A stretch of DNA of 64,000 bases from NCBI GenBank assembly GCA_020631735.1, contig CM036159.1:19259511-19323510 (forward strand), written 5' to 3'. Shown here piece after piece: positions 1 through 10,324 of this stretch. Position 1 is the first letter of the stretch. Each line of letters opens with the position of its first letter. The translations under genes and the position numbers were made by a program. This DNA is from Saccharum officinarum. Its lineage: Eukaryota; Streptophyta; Magnoliopsida; Poales; Poaceae. The notes beneath the pieces were generated by a model, which worked only from the letters and a program-made list of their open reading frames with translations, was not told the origin of the DNA and did not search any database.

Positions 1-570
1 TGTGGTTACTTCTTGTGTGCTCCTAAGTTAAGAAAAAATATAAAAAAAAATTAAAAAAAGTCAAAAGTTCCCAAAAAACAACGACACCCCAAAAAATAGA
101 AAAATTAAGAGGGACAAAAGAGGAACAATATTTAGAGGAGCACATAGAGGAGACAATTTGTTATAATTGTGGGCGTGTACTATCTTGTGTTTGTTTCCTA
201 TTACTCTTGCTATCCATCATACTTATTTCTTCATTTTGTTATCACATCTGGTACTTGGAACACGTTAGACCAGCAACGAGACCAAGTATTTAGGACTATA
301 ATTTAGCATTACTTTCTGTTTTTGAATTGTGTTCTACTCACATATTTGGCCTGCTTGCCTTAACTCCACATACTTCTTCTGGACAATATAAGTTTTGACC
401 CCTGTAATCGCAGTGCTACGTCTTCCAGGTATCCTTGACCTTGCTGGTAAGAACCTTGTAAGAGCTTGAGAAGGGGTCTCCTTTTGCTGCGATCTTGAGA
501 GGCACTACTCCACCTACTTAGTAGATTATTAGGGATAACTTTCACTGTTTGTTCCTGTTTTGTGTCTACA

Positions 571-894
571 ATGACAGGTTACAACACTCATCGATACGAG
601 ATAACAATGATGCATGAGCCACGCACTATTGCTGCTACACCTCCTTCCACAGGCCGTTCTATTCTTTCTTCTCCACCTACTTATGATGGTATTGGTGCTG
701 ATGAGTACATTGAGTGGGAAAGTAAAATAGATAATATTTTTGCACACTGTCATATGTGTGAGCAGAGGAAGATTAAGAATGCATCTAGTGTTTTGAGACA
801 TTTAGCATCAATTTGGTGGGAGTCTTTAAGTTCTTCAGATAAACCTCATACATGGAATGATATAAAAAATTCTTATGAGAGAAACTTTTGTTAA
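571..894 (+). CDS. Gag-like domain of LTR retroelement
   Basis: The frame starts at ATG 571 and ends at a stop at 892-894. The middle reads 'YDGIGADEYIEWESKID', then 'HLASIWWESL' and 'TWNDIKNSYERNF', which is the plant retrotrans_gag pattern (conserved W..W and a final basic 'Y.R.F'). A second long frame (875-1765) overlaps its end by 20 bases and continues the protein in another register, so the original Gag was either frameshifted or read through. This is transposon protein, not a host gene. It would coat element RNA in cytoplasmic particles if functional. Confidence 0.65.
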   Translation: MTGYNTHRYEITMMHEPRTIAATPPSTGRSILSSPPTYDGIGADEYIEWESKIDNIFAHCHMCEQRKIKNASSVLRHLASIWWESLSSSDKPHTWNDIKNSYERNFC

Positions 895-1765
895 TCCATC
901 TCTTGTAATTAATTCATATGATGAGGAACATCAACTAGACGAATCTCCTATTATTCCTCCTGTTGTGCCTAACCTTTTGCAGGACAATGCACAAAAGAGC
1001 GGGGATGACATGACAGAAAATGAGGTGCTCTCAGTTTCATGTGAACATTCAACACGTGTTACTTCCACTGACAGTGAGAGCAAAGGTAATGCCAATGATG
1101 CTAATCTCACAGACGGTGAGAGTTCTCTTGATGTGCTGAATTTTTCCACCAATCATCTTATGATAGAGCAAATATTAGTGGATCCTTCGCTTGATTTACC
1201 TTTGTCACAAGATGATTTGCTTGATGTTCTTTGTGATAAAGATGACTTGAATGATAATATTTATATTATTCCAATAATGAATGATCATGCTATATGTATG
1301 TTGGAATCGAACACTACTAATGAAAATAGACATGTTATTCATAATGCTAGCGATGTTGATGAGCTAAAGTTGATGTCTTCTTTAAATACATTGGGATACA
1401 TTGATTTTAATGTTCTTTGCAATCTTAATTATTTAGAGGAAAAACTTTATGCATATGCTGATTTTTCATGGTTGTCTAGACATACATATCATGTTTTTGG
1501 CAAATATAGCAACCAAGGACAATATATGGTACAACGAGTTTACATTTGTACAACTATGAATTCTTCTTTTGTTGTACAAAATAATGATCAATTAGAGGAC
1601 TATAAAATCAACAATGTTGTCATGCCATATTCCTCTCGTTTTGCTTTACAATCCCAAGTGGAATCCAAAGAAGGGGAGCATATGTTTCTTGTTAGTACTA
1701 ATTTTTGTAGGATAGTATTGATAAAGATCGTGTGCATTTTAATCGAGGAGACTACATGTTTGTAG
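875..1765 (+). CDS. Acidic linker frame of gag-only retroelement
   Basis: A 296-codon frame rich in Asp, Glu, Asn and Ser lies directly after the Gag-like domain. It has no zinc knuckle (CCHC), protease DTG or reverse-transcriptase YxDD motif. Frames of this kind replace pol in large non-autonomous grass retroelements, which depend on a partner element for enzymes. It ends at 1765, about 330 bases before the presumed LTR region. Open coding over this length suggests a fairly young insertion. I do not recognise a domain in it. Confidence 0.5.
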   Translation: MRETFVNPSLVINSYDEEHQLDESPIIPPVVPNLLQDNAQKSGDDMTENEVLSVSCEHSTRVTSTDSESKGNANDANLTDGESSLDVLNFSTNHLMIEQILVDPSLDLPLSQDDLLDVLCDKDDLNDNIYIIPIMNDHAICMLESNTTNENRHVIHNASDVDELKLMSSLNTLGYIDFNVLCNLNYLEEKLYAYADFSWLSRHTYHVFGKYSNQGQYMVQRVYICTTMNSSFVVQNNDQLEDYKINNVVMPYSSRFALQSQVESKEGEHMFLVSTNFCRIVLIKIVCILIEETTCL

Positions 1766-2884
1766 GAGAAGGCATGCTGTAAACCAAAACATGTGGTCAT
1801 ATTCTTTCTCCCAACATTGTCAATTTCCAATATTTTGGCAACCTCGTTTGTCTTCATGTTGTGCAGAATAGACTTCAAGCAACATCGACGCCGAGGACGG
1901 CTTTTCATCAAGAATGGGAGGATGATGAGGTCATGACCATGCTTGAAGAATTACATGGAGGCCAAGGAGATCAGCAAGGGCATCCAAATCGAGAAGGAGG
2001 CCCAAAACTTATCCGGTTCGAGTCACCAAGGTGGAGGCCCAAAATCAAGTTTGAGGCCCAAAATCTAGGACCAGTCTGCCTTGAACTGGTCACCCAGGAC
2101 GTGTACGGACTCCGTTTTCGATGATCCATATATGGATGGAAAGCTTATTTGATAAGGAAGCCAACCCAAGTGGTCCTACGTCAAAAGCTGTTCGGAATCA
2201 ATGGGAATCATTAAAACAAGTCACCGTCCAGAATCTGTCAGGGCGCTGTGTCGCCATCTTTTGGGCCGTTTGGGCCTTGTAACGTGTCGGCGCTCCACAG
2301 GGACGTGAATAGGGGTCCTTGGACGTCCTTTAGGCTATATAATCAGTAGTCGCCGTCTACATTAGGGTTGGGTTTTGCTTAGATTATTCTGTTGATAACA
2401 ATTTCACCGCCGCCGTCGGTTTGTGAGACCCCAACTTTGTGAGATTAATCATTCATCTGCAATTTGGTTGCATTCCTTTGTGTTCTTGCGTGTGTTCTTG
2501 ATTCGCAGGCAAGGACTTAGCCTTCTTGGCGAGGTCGACCGTGCAACGCCGGTCGATAACCAGAGGGGTCGTGGTGCTATGATTGCGGGGTTCAGAACCG
2601 AGTTGTTCAGAAGCCGGATCGAATTGTGTCGTGACTCCACCAAATCGAGAGTTATTAGAACCTTTCGGAAGATCGGGAACCCTAATTCACATTAATATCC
2701 GCAACAATGTTAAATAAAATTGGTGATAAAGGATCTCCCTGTCGGAGTCCCTTCCTGGTTTGGAAGAAATGATCAATTTCATCGTTCACATTGACAACAA
2801 CACTACCCCCGAGATAAAGGATTTAATCCAAGATATCCACTTGGTCGAAAAACCTTTCATCCGTAAGGATTGTAAAAGGAAAGG

Positions 2885-3892
2885 CTATTTTACTTTGTCA
2901 TATGCCTTTTTGAAATCGATCTTAAGTATTACCCCATTCAATTTCTTGCGATGTAACTCATGGACGGTTTCATGCAGTATGACGACCCCTTCTAGGATAT
3001 TTCGTCCACGCATAAAAGCCATTTGAGTAGGGCGAATAACTTTGTCAGTAATTAGATTAATTCTCAATGTTGCCACTTTGGTGAAAATCTTGAAGCTCAG
3101 GTTAAGTAAACAAATAGGTCTATATTGCTGGATGACGTTTGCTTCCTGGACTTTTGGTAGTAAAGTAATCACCCCAAAGTTAAGACTAAAAATTGGCAGT
3201 TCTCCTCTATAAAGATCATGGAACATTTGCATAAGGTCTCCCTTTATGGTTTCCCAGAATTTCTGATAGAATTCAGCAGGAAAGCCATCAGGCGCCGGTG
3301 CTTTGTTATGCTCCATGTTGAAAACCGCATTCTTGACCTCCTCCTCCTCTGTGAAAGGGGTAGTCAAAAGGTCATTTTCAGACTCGATCACCTGAGTAAT
3401 GTCCTCGGTCTGATCATCCAGACTAAAAGGACTCTCTTTAGGTTCACTGAAAAGATCTTTGTAGAAGTTCGTAATATATTCCTTTAGGTTTGCCTGCCCC
3501 TCAATTTTTCCATTGACGTCATCCAGGGAGAAAATCCTCTTTTTCCTATGCTTACCATTTGCAATTATTTGAAAGTATTTGGTGTTATTATCTCCATATA
3601 AAATATCCTTGACCTTGGCACGCTGATAATATTTTATTTCCTCCTCTCTAAGTAGTTTGGTAAGGTGTTCCCGGGACTGAGCGAGAAGGGTGCGCTCAGT
3701 CTCGGTCAACTCCCTTATCTCAGCTGTAGTATCAAGATCTGTGATTGAGGCTTGCAATCCAACCTTCTGTTGCTTAAAACCTCCATTTCTGTTGGAGGCC
3801 CAGCCACGCAGATGCCGGCGCAAGGTGCTTAGCTTATTATTCCATCGTTGCACTGAATTATTCCCTTTTACTGGCTTATTCCATAGACCCAC
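2885..3892 (-). pseudogene. LINE reverse transcriptase (partial frame)
   Basis: The 335-codon frame shows the L1 reverse-transcriptase approach region and palm: 'GDNNTKYFQIIANGKHRKK', 'NKAPAPDGFPAEFYQKFW', 'QYRPICLLNLSFKIFTKV' and 'VILKIDFKKAYDKV' (first catalytic Asp). It breaks at 2885 by a frameshift. The next block ('GLRQGDPLSPILFN') follows in another frame at about 2760-2710, before the LTR insertion. The YADD box would lie downstream and is missing. Confidence 0.9.
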
Positions 3893-3938
3893 AACTCGGT
3901 CAAAAAAGTCCTCATGTATGAACCAGCTCAGCTCAAAC

Positions 3939-4541
3939 CTAAAAGGTTTTGCTCCCCCGAGTATGCGGGTTGTCCGGTGTCTGAAGAAGCAGTGTATGAT
4001 CAGAAACCCCTCTGTCTAGAGCTTGAACTGACACTAGGGGATATTTGAATTCCCATTCCGTAGATATTAGGATTCTATCAAGTTTTTCGTATGTCGGAAT
4101 AGGCAAAGAATTAGCCCAAGTGAATTGACGACTGGTAAGCTCTATTTTCCTCAAATCAAAGCTGTCAATTACAGCATTGAATAGAAACGGCCACCAATCA
4201 CTAAATCTTGTGTTATTCTTTTCTCCACTATGCCTTAGAATGTTGAAATCGCCTCCAACCAAGGTGGGTAAATGATTCTGTTGGCAGGCACGTTCAGCCA
4301 AAAAACTTGATTTAAAATCATCTTGAGCTGGACCGTACACTGCCATCAAGATCCATTTAAACTTATCTGTTTGGTTCATTAGGTGAAACTTAACATAGAA
4401 TTCCCCTTCGACTATCACCGATAAGTCTAGAATAGTAGCATTAATCCCAAGGAGGATGCCACCTGATCGACCTTTCGGGGGAAGGCAATGCCAAACAAAG
4501 TCGGCACCGTCGGTTAGTCGTGCCAGATTTGTTCTTGACAT
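3939..4541 (-). pseudogene. LINE endonuclease domain (partial frame)
   Basis: This 200-codon frame shows exonuclease/endonuclease/phosphatase family motifs of plant L1 elements: 'GGILLGIN', 'FKWILMAVYGPAQ', 'LVGGDFNILR' and near the end 'GVSDHTLLL' (the SDH motif that holds the catalytic His). The N-terminal part with the first metal-binding residues ('FFWNSRGL', around 4650-4630) is in the same region but separated by a stop codon. In an active LINE this nuclease nicks target DNA to prime reverse transcription. Confidence 0.85.
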
Positions 4542-5354
4542 ATCTTATTTTCCAGTTTCCATTATTGCTATGAAGTCTAGTTTGTGTTATTTTGCGGCAT
4601 CAGCAATGTATTTAAATTTAGCCAAGTCTGATAGACCTCTGCTATTCCAAAAGAAGCCCTTCATTTTAAAACTTTAATTTTTTCCTTTTATCTTTCTTGC
4701 TCTTTGATTTACGAGGGCAGACCTTAAGATCACAAATCCTTGTGTCCAAGTCTTCCTCATCAAAGTCCACCTCGGATACTTCCTGAATCAAATGTGATAG
4801 TAAATCGCCTGTAGATTCGGCAACATCATCATCACTAATTTCCTCCAATTCGACTATCCCACTGTTAGCTTTTTCTTTTTGGGTCAACTATAATTTCTTC
4901 CTATCAATCTCAATATGTTTTAGTGCATTAATGGAAACATTTACACTACTAGTACATCCCTCTCCTAATTTAAACCCAACACTTGGTAAATTTTTGCACA
5001 CAAGTCAGACGACATGCCTACAAAAGAGATGGAAGAAGTCGGAGTGGGGTTACCATTCATTTGTAGTGTAGGAATGAAAGGCAACTGTGGCAACCCACAT
5101 TCAGTTGCCACCATCTTGTTTCCCATCGGGCCATCCAAATTTCGCTTCGCAGCTCTTAACATGGCTTTGGACAACAAATTCTCATCAGCTGCATTGACAC
5201 CATTAACCTGAGAACTATTGGCACGAAGACTGCGATGAAAGCTGTCCATAGAATAAAAATTCTCAGACTTAGCATCAGAATTATTTAAAATTAAAAAATT
5301 ACCGTCGATGTGATCCTCTAAAAATGTAATAACTAGATTCTAGAGCTTAGCATA

Positions 5355-5592
5355 TACTCCCTCCGTCCATAAATGTCTGTCATTTTTGCTTCCTAAGAAA
5401 CAACTTTGAATAAATATATATTAAAAAATATTAATATTTATGATACATAATTAGTTATCACTGATAGATATTTGAATCTAGTTTTTAATAAATTTATTAG
5501 GAGATAGAAATGTTGCACACATTTTCTATAAATCGAGTCAAAGTTATTGGCACGCAAATCGTGGCAACAAACATTTAGGGACAGAGAGAGTA
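5355..5592. mobile_element. Stowaway-type MITE
   Basis: The element begins 'CTCCCTCCGTCC' after TA (5355-5356) and ends with the imperfect complement 'GGACAGAGAGAG' before TA (5591-5592). That gives TA target-site duplications and the classic Stowaway terminal repeat. The A/T-rich interior has no coding capacity. It would be mobilised by Tc1/mariner-type transposase in trans. Confidence 0.85.
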
Positions 5593-6345
5593 ACAATTAC
5601 AATTTACAAGACGCTACTAGCGCTTGGACGTCTGGATGGATGCCCGTGACCACTTGTTTCCAGCGCGTAGCGAGTGAACGGCGTGGACCTTAGCTTACTC
5701 CGGGGCCACCACGCGAGCATCGCGCCGCCGTCGGCCCACCCGGGGCCACCACCTCCGTGGGTGTCTGCGTGCTCGTCAGGTAGGGTTTCCTCGCTGAGCT
5801 CGAACTGCCGCGACGATATGGAGGAAAGGTAAGGGACGAGAGGGAGAGGAGAGGGTGAGGCGCGCCGCGCGAAGTAGGAGCTGAAGCCCTGCGGTAGGCT
5901 CCTATCCGCAAGCCACCGACGCTATTGCAACATGTGCAAAACACGATCTACTTTTGAAATATCCAGATAAAACATTTACAATATACATCTTAAGACAGAT
6001 GAAACATTTAAAAAATTCATCCTCAAACACGTGAAAAAACACATCAAATGCTTGAAAATCATTGCAACACGTATGCAACATCCAGATAAAATACTTGGAA
6101 CATATGTGTGATACATATGCAATATCCAGATAAACACACTTGCAACATACATCTAAAAAAACAGAAAAACATTGGGAAGAGACATTTGCAACATAAGTGT
6201 ACAACCATTGCAACATATGCAACATCCTGATCTACTTTTGCAATATCTATACAAAACACTTGCAACATACCTCTAAAACAACTGAAACACTCGAAACATA
6301 CACTTACAACCTGTGCTTTCAGCATAATATCACCATGTTGCTTGA
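5593..6345. repeat. Irregular tandem repeat (GCAACATATGCAACAT family) after a GC-rich stretch
   Basis: About 5593-5900 is GC-rich and contains no recognised gene. From about 5915 to 6330 short phrases such as 'GCAACATATGCAACATCC', 'AGATAAAACACTTG' and 'CAACATACATCT' recur in shuffled order with a spacing of roughly 50-70 bases. Minus-strand frames here give Cys/Phe/Tyr-rich peptides that only mirror the repeat. I take this as the inside of a low-complexity DNA transposon relic. The family is not assigned. Confidence 0.6.
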
Positions 6346-6865
6346 ATGAATGGAGCTCGTCCTTGCGGAGCTCGACGCCGGTGCGGAGGTCGATGCATGG
6401 AGTGCGCGGAGATCACTGGTGTGGAGCTCGGTAGTGGCATGGACCTCGGCAATGGCCGCGACAGAAGGATGGAGCGCGGCAACGATGGGAGCGCAGGACG
6501 GCGGGCGGGCGGGGGCAGTGCCAACGAGTGGCGTAAGCAGAGTCCATCCTGTGAGCGGGGTGGCATGGGCAAGCGGAGTCTGTCTCATGAGGACGGGCAG
6601 CGCAAGCAGGGGCGGCGTCAGCGAGTGGCACGGGTGAAGTCTGTTCGAGCGAGGGCGGCGTGGACGAGCAGAGTCCGTCCCGCTAGCAGGGGGCGCACAG
6701 CGCAAAGTAGAGCAGGCGTGCGATGTAGGTAGGGTACGTGGATGAGTGGACAACAATGGGTCCATGGATGAGTAGATGAGGATGAGCCACGTCCAGATGG
6801 AGTCATGGGACGAGAGCCCATGATATATCATTATCGATTACAAATTAACGTAAACGGCTTACATT
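6346..6865. other. GC-rich intergenic stretch, no gene seen
   Basis: Overlapping open frames on both strands come from very high GC and carry no motif. The stretch joins the repeat to its left and is probably part of the same transposon relic. Confidence 0.4.
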
Positions 6866-7050
6866 TGTTAGAATTGGAGAGTGAGACACAAGCGAGAGAT
6901 GCAAATGATTCTCTGTTGTATTCCTAATGAATAGTGTGTACATATATATACAGGGCCCATGTGGGCGGTTACAAGTGTGAAAGAGACAGGGGGTGAAAAG
7001 ACACCCCTTGGAATAATCTCTAATTGATCACTAAATAATAATTCTCAACA
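6866..7050 (-). repeat. 185-bp LTR of the copia element
   Basis: On the minus strand it starts TGTTGAGAATT and ends AATTCTAACA, the TG..CA form with short inverted ends. It is immediately preceded (minus sense) by the polypurine tract TTAAGGGGAG at 7060-7051, which primes plus-strand DNA synthesis. Confidence 0.85.
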
Positions 7051-7309
7051 CTCCCCTTAATCAATCAGCTCCTTGTAGTCTTTACTGTTCATCTATTATG
7101 CATCATTATGAATCTTTGGAAAACCCTATGAAAAAACCAAAGTAATACTGGTATACCAAGCAAAACTCCTTAAAACCCAGTGGAAAAAATAAGGAGAAAC
7201 ACCATGATATACAATCACCAATGTTATTAGACCCTTTGAGATAAACCCAAAGCCTTAGTCTAAAAACACCTTGACCATAGGGTCAACATGCTTCAAATAT
7301 CATCTTTCA

Positions 7310-7578
7310 AAAACCCCAGTGGAGAAAAATAGATGATATAGCATATACCTTTGGGTTGAACATTGCCTCATAAAAACTTTATATGAGAAACCATAAATGG
7401 AAAACTCACATAAAGAAAAGAGTACAATGCATCTTATGTCCTAATATTGTCCACCAAAAACCCTTGTGGGAAAAAATAGATGATATGACATAACCTTGTG
7501 TTGATATTACCTCATTAAAAACTTTATATGAGAAACTTCAAGAAAAAAACTCATACAAAGAAAAGAGTACAATATGAT
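7310..7578. repeat. Imperfect tandem duplication (~145 bp x 2) inside the copia 3' region
   Basis: Two blocks (about 7310-7440 and 7457-7578) share 'AATAGATGATAT', 'AAAACTTTATATGAGAAAC' and 'AAAGAAAAGAGTACAAT' in the same order. They lie between the RNase H end and the LTR, a place where copia elements often carry 'CCACTGGGTTTT'-type repeats (seen here on the minus strand). Confidence 0.7.
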
Positions 7579-9109
7579 ATTTGCAATAAGTTATTAATCA
7601 GAGAGACTCTCCCCCTGATACTAGTAAACTTCAAAGTAAATTCATACCAATTCACTCAACACATAAGAAATATGGAGTATGGTAGATTCTGTGAATATCT
7701 CTGCAAGATTATCACGAGACTTAGTTTGCAAATGTTCATATGCCCATATTACCTATGGAGTAGAACCATCTTAGTGCAAAATATTGCATTAAGTATAACT
7801 TGTCTCCATCTACATAACATAAGTTGCATTACCATTATAGATAATGACCATTGATTCATAGAATCAACACCACATAATTTCAGTACGTGATATATCATTC
7901 TGTCAAGCTATACACATTCATGTGAAGCCTTGTAAAATACAATATCAGAATGATTGGTGGAAGTGGCCAGTAGTGTCTATTTAAAGACTTCCATAAAACT
8001 GGTCTTTCCACATGTACATTAAGCCTTATTAATGATCTAGAATTTGGAGATCTAATAGATAACCAGAATCATTATATCCAACTAGATCATGGGTTCTTCC
8101 AAATGAATACCAAGATCACTTGTGCTATTAAGATATCAAAAGATATTATTAGCTACAATCCACCAACATTGGGTAGGAGCAGCGTTGCTACTAGATAGTA
8201 AATTATTGCAAAAATAATACTCGGCCAGAAACTTTTGCAAGATATATTAGCGCATAAATAGCACAGAGATAATGGACCACATGTCCCAATATCTCATCTC
8301 ACTGACTATGGCATAAAACAATCTTCCTCTATCATAAGGGTAGAACAACCATAGGATACCTTCATATTGAATCACTCAACATGATCTGGATATAGATAAC
8401 TTTTGTACAAAATCCTGAGAGAAGATACTTGGATCATAAACACAAAATGAAATTTTGTTTTAGTCCGTATCTTCAATCTCAAACTCCGCCTTTAGATTAC
8501 AACGTGCTATTAACATGTGTACATCACTAATGATGTCAAGATTATTGACTATCATATGGCACTATGAAATCCAACCAAGGACTTCAAAATGAACACCACG
8601 TATAATCAATCTTGTATCCCTTTGGTTTAGGGAATACACACAAAGTCAATTGTACCAAATTCAACTTAACTACTTTAAGCCATATATTGACTTAAGCAAT
8701 ACACAATATGTGTTGCGATTTTATGTATGAGGGTTGGGTATGTGACTCCTTTCTGGAAGCTTCACAAATACACCAAATCAAGTGATTATATAAATATATG
8801 CAATCACTATATCTATCAACTGCAATGATAGATGTTTTTATACTACCAATCAAAAGATAGTATCAGAAATTTATAACTTACTATTGAGAATAATTTGCAT
8901 TGAAAATCAATGCCTGGGCTTTGCGTAAACCCCTCGCTACTAGTCTTGCTTTGATCTCACCACCACATTGTTCTCAATCCATTAGTAAAGGTACCATAGG
9001 AGTTGGCATCATAGCCCAAAACACCTCTTTTCTGGTGAGCAAGACTATCTTGCATATATTACATCACTCAACAAGTTCTAGTAAGAGTGAGCAAAGCACT
9101 CTGTCATGG

Positions 9110-9209
9110 NNNNNNNNNNNNNNNNNNNNNNNNNNNNNNNNNNNNNNNNNNNNNNNNNNNNNNNNNNNNNNNNNNNNNNNNNNNNNNNNNNNNNNNNNNN
9201 NNNNNNNNN
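9110..9209. other. Assembly gap (100 N)
   Basis: Exactly 100 N, the usual placeholder for a gap of unknown length. The copia body stops here. Peptides read across the N run are meaningless. Confidence 0.99.
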
Positions 9210-10324
9210 ACAAAATTTGCACAGCTGAGCTTTGCAGATATTGGAATTGACTTGACTAAAGCACGTAAAACCAAAGAAGCACCATAAGAGACACACACAT
9301 CACATCTTCCAGTAAGAATACATCAGAGTACCAGCAAATAGAAATGAAGACATTTGAAGTGACAATGTCAAGCTCTTTCCAGCAATTTCTCAAAAAAAAC
9401 TAAATTACACAATTTAGTAACAAAGATGCACAGAGCACCAAGCAGCGCATTCTTCTGATGGACCATTTGCAAGCAATTTGAGCTCTCTATCCATACAATA
9501 GAGAATGCACGCAAAGCAACTTCTCTACTACAAACATCACCTGAAATTATGCTGCAACTGTACAAGCGATCTTGATGGAAAGCATGTGGCTGCCCATTAA
9601 AAATCATTCCCTAGTTCACAGGTCTTCCTCACCATAAAGGTTAATAAGGTTAAGAGGTTAACCATTGCCAGCCTGGGCTAACCCACCCCTGCACGCACCC
9701 TGGCCCAGGAAAAGTCTTGAGGACTGAGGACCCAACTGCAGCCTCTCCAATGCATCCCAAGTCCACTGCCCATTAGGGCCACAAAAGTAGCTTCAACTAG
9801 CCCATTAACTGAATTCTCCTGCTGTGTTCTCGCTCACAAAAACTAGCCCATTAACTCCTGTCGCCGTTGCCGGAACAACATACCAGTCGCAGATCACTAT
9901 TTCTCCTCCTATAAATGGAAAACAACCACACAAGCTCATCTTGCCTAGTCACCTCAGCAGCATCCAGGCTCACCACACACCATCATCATCAACCTCCGCG
10001 CAAGCCTCGCCGGTGGCTACGCTTCCCTGCCGCCGCCACAACATGCACAACAATGCTGAAGTGGCAAGCGGAATGACCTTATGTAATCAATTGAGATCAT
10101 TTCCTAATTTATTTTAGAACTTTACATGGTTCTATAGTAGTTCATCTCCAATTTGCAGTATATACTGATTTCCGCTGCCTTTACTCTGATCCCCCCCTCT
10201 GAAAAAAATCTTTGCCGCCATCCACCACTAATGCAATTATCAGAGAAACACGGCAATGTGAACTTCATTGGAGAGGACCTAGAACATCCATATTATCATA
10301 CAGAAGCAAAGCACGGGATCTTAC
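9210..10324. other. Intergenic region, no complete gene
   Basis: A minus-strand frame at 9607-9368 (79 codons, containing 'FHQDRLYSCS' and 'SREVALRAFSIVW') looks exon-like but I cannot assign it. At 9901-9920 a plus-strand TATA-like 'CTATAAATGG' is followed by CA-rich leader-like sequence, with no obvious gene after it. I found none of the later TRAPPC8 exons here, although this is where they should lie. Confidence 0.4.

Larger units (their letters stand above)
1..2693 (+). mobile_element. 3' part of a gag-only LTR retrotransposon
   Basis: The window opens inside an LTR retroelement. An A/T-rich leader (1-570) is followed by a Gag-like frame, a long acidic linker and then the 3' LTR. I see no protease, reverse transcriptase, RNase H or integrase between Gag and the LTR, so the element looks non-autonomous (LARD-like). 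The LTR contains a TATA box (TATATAA, 2336-2342) and ends near 2693 in '..AATTCACA'. The LTR start is not fixed; it may lie near 2100. Right after 2693 the sequence becomes LINE reverse transcriptase read on the other strand, so this is an insertion junction. Superfamily (probably gypsy) is inferred from the Gag type only. Confidence 0.7.
2694..5330 (-). mobile_element. L1-type LINE, inactivated, 3' end cut off by LTR element
   Basis: Read on the minus strand, the region runs from a possible ORF1-like stretch (about 5249-4666) through an apurinic endonuclease (4660-3939) to reverse transcriptase (3892-2700). The reverse transcriptase reaches the 'GLRQGDPLSPILFNIVAD' block and then stops at the junction with the LTR element near 2694. 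The YADD catalytic box and the 3' end are therefore not in this window. The endonuclease frame carries an in-frame TAA after 'ADAAK', and the endonuclease and reverse transcriptase are in different frames, so the copy is dead. The 5' boundary (around 5330) is approximate, and a Stowaway MITE lies just beyond it. Confidence 0.85.
6866..9109 (-). mobile_element. Ty1-copia retrotransposon, 3' half, cut by assembly gap
   Basis: On the minus strand the element shows, in order, the start of copia reverse transcriptase (about 8960-8890, 'KARLVARGL' followed by 'NANYSQ'-type sequence), a decayed pol body, and the end of RNase H (about 7740-7660, 'SRDNLAEIFTES', the usual 'DNLADLFTKSL' site). A non-coding repeat region, a purine-rich tract at 7060-7051 and the 3' LTR (7050-6866) follow. 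Pol is full of stops, so this copy is dead. The 5' LTR is not visible: the sequence runs into the gap, and what follows the gap does not look like copia. Confidence 0.8.

Noticed and set aside
5902..6325. Cys/Phe-rich minus frames that look like repeated peptides
   Set aside because: They mirror the irregular GCAACAT repeat; neighbouring frames are equally repetitive.
6319..6831. Overlapping long GC-rich frames on both strands
   Set aside because: All frames stay open because GC is high. There are no motifs, and the region is continuous with a repeat.
8900..9298. Frames crossing the first N run
   Set aside because: They are joined through 100 undefined bases and have no coding support on either side.
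9901..10060. TATA-like box with leader-like sequence as a gene start
   Set aside because: No coding sequence of recognisable type follows before the TRAPPC8 fragment on the opposite strand.
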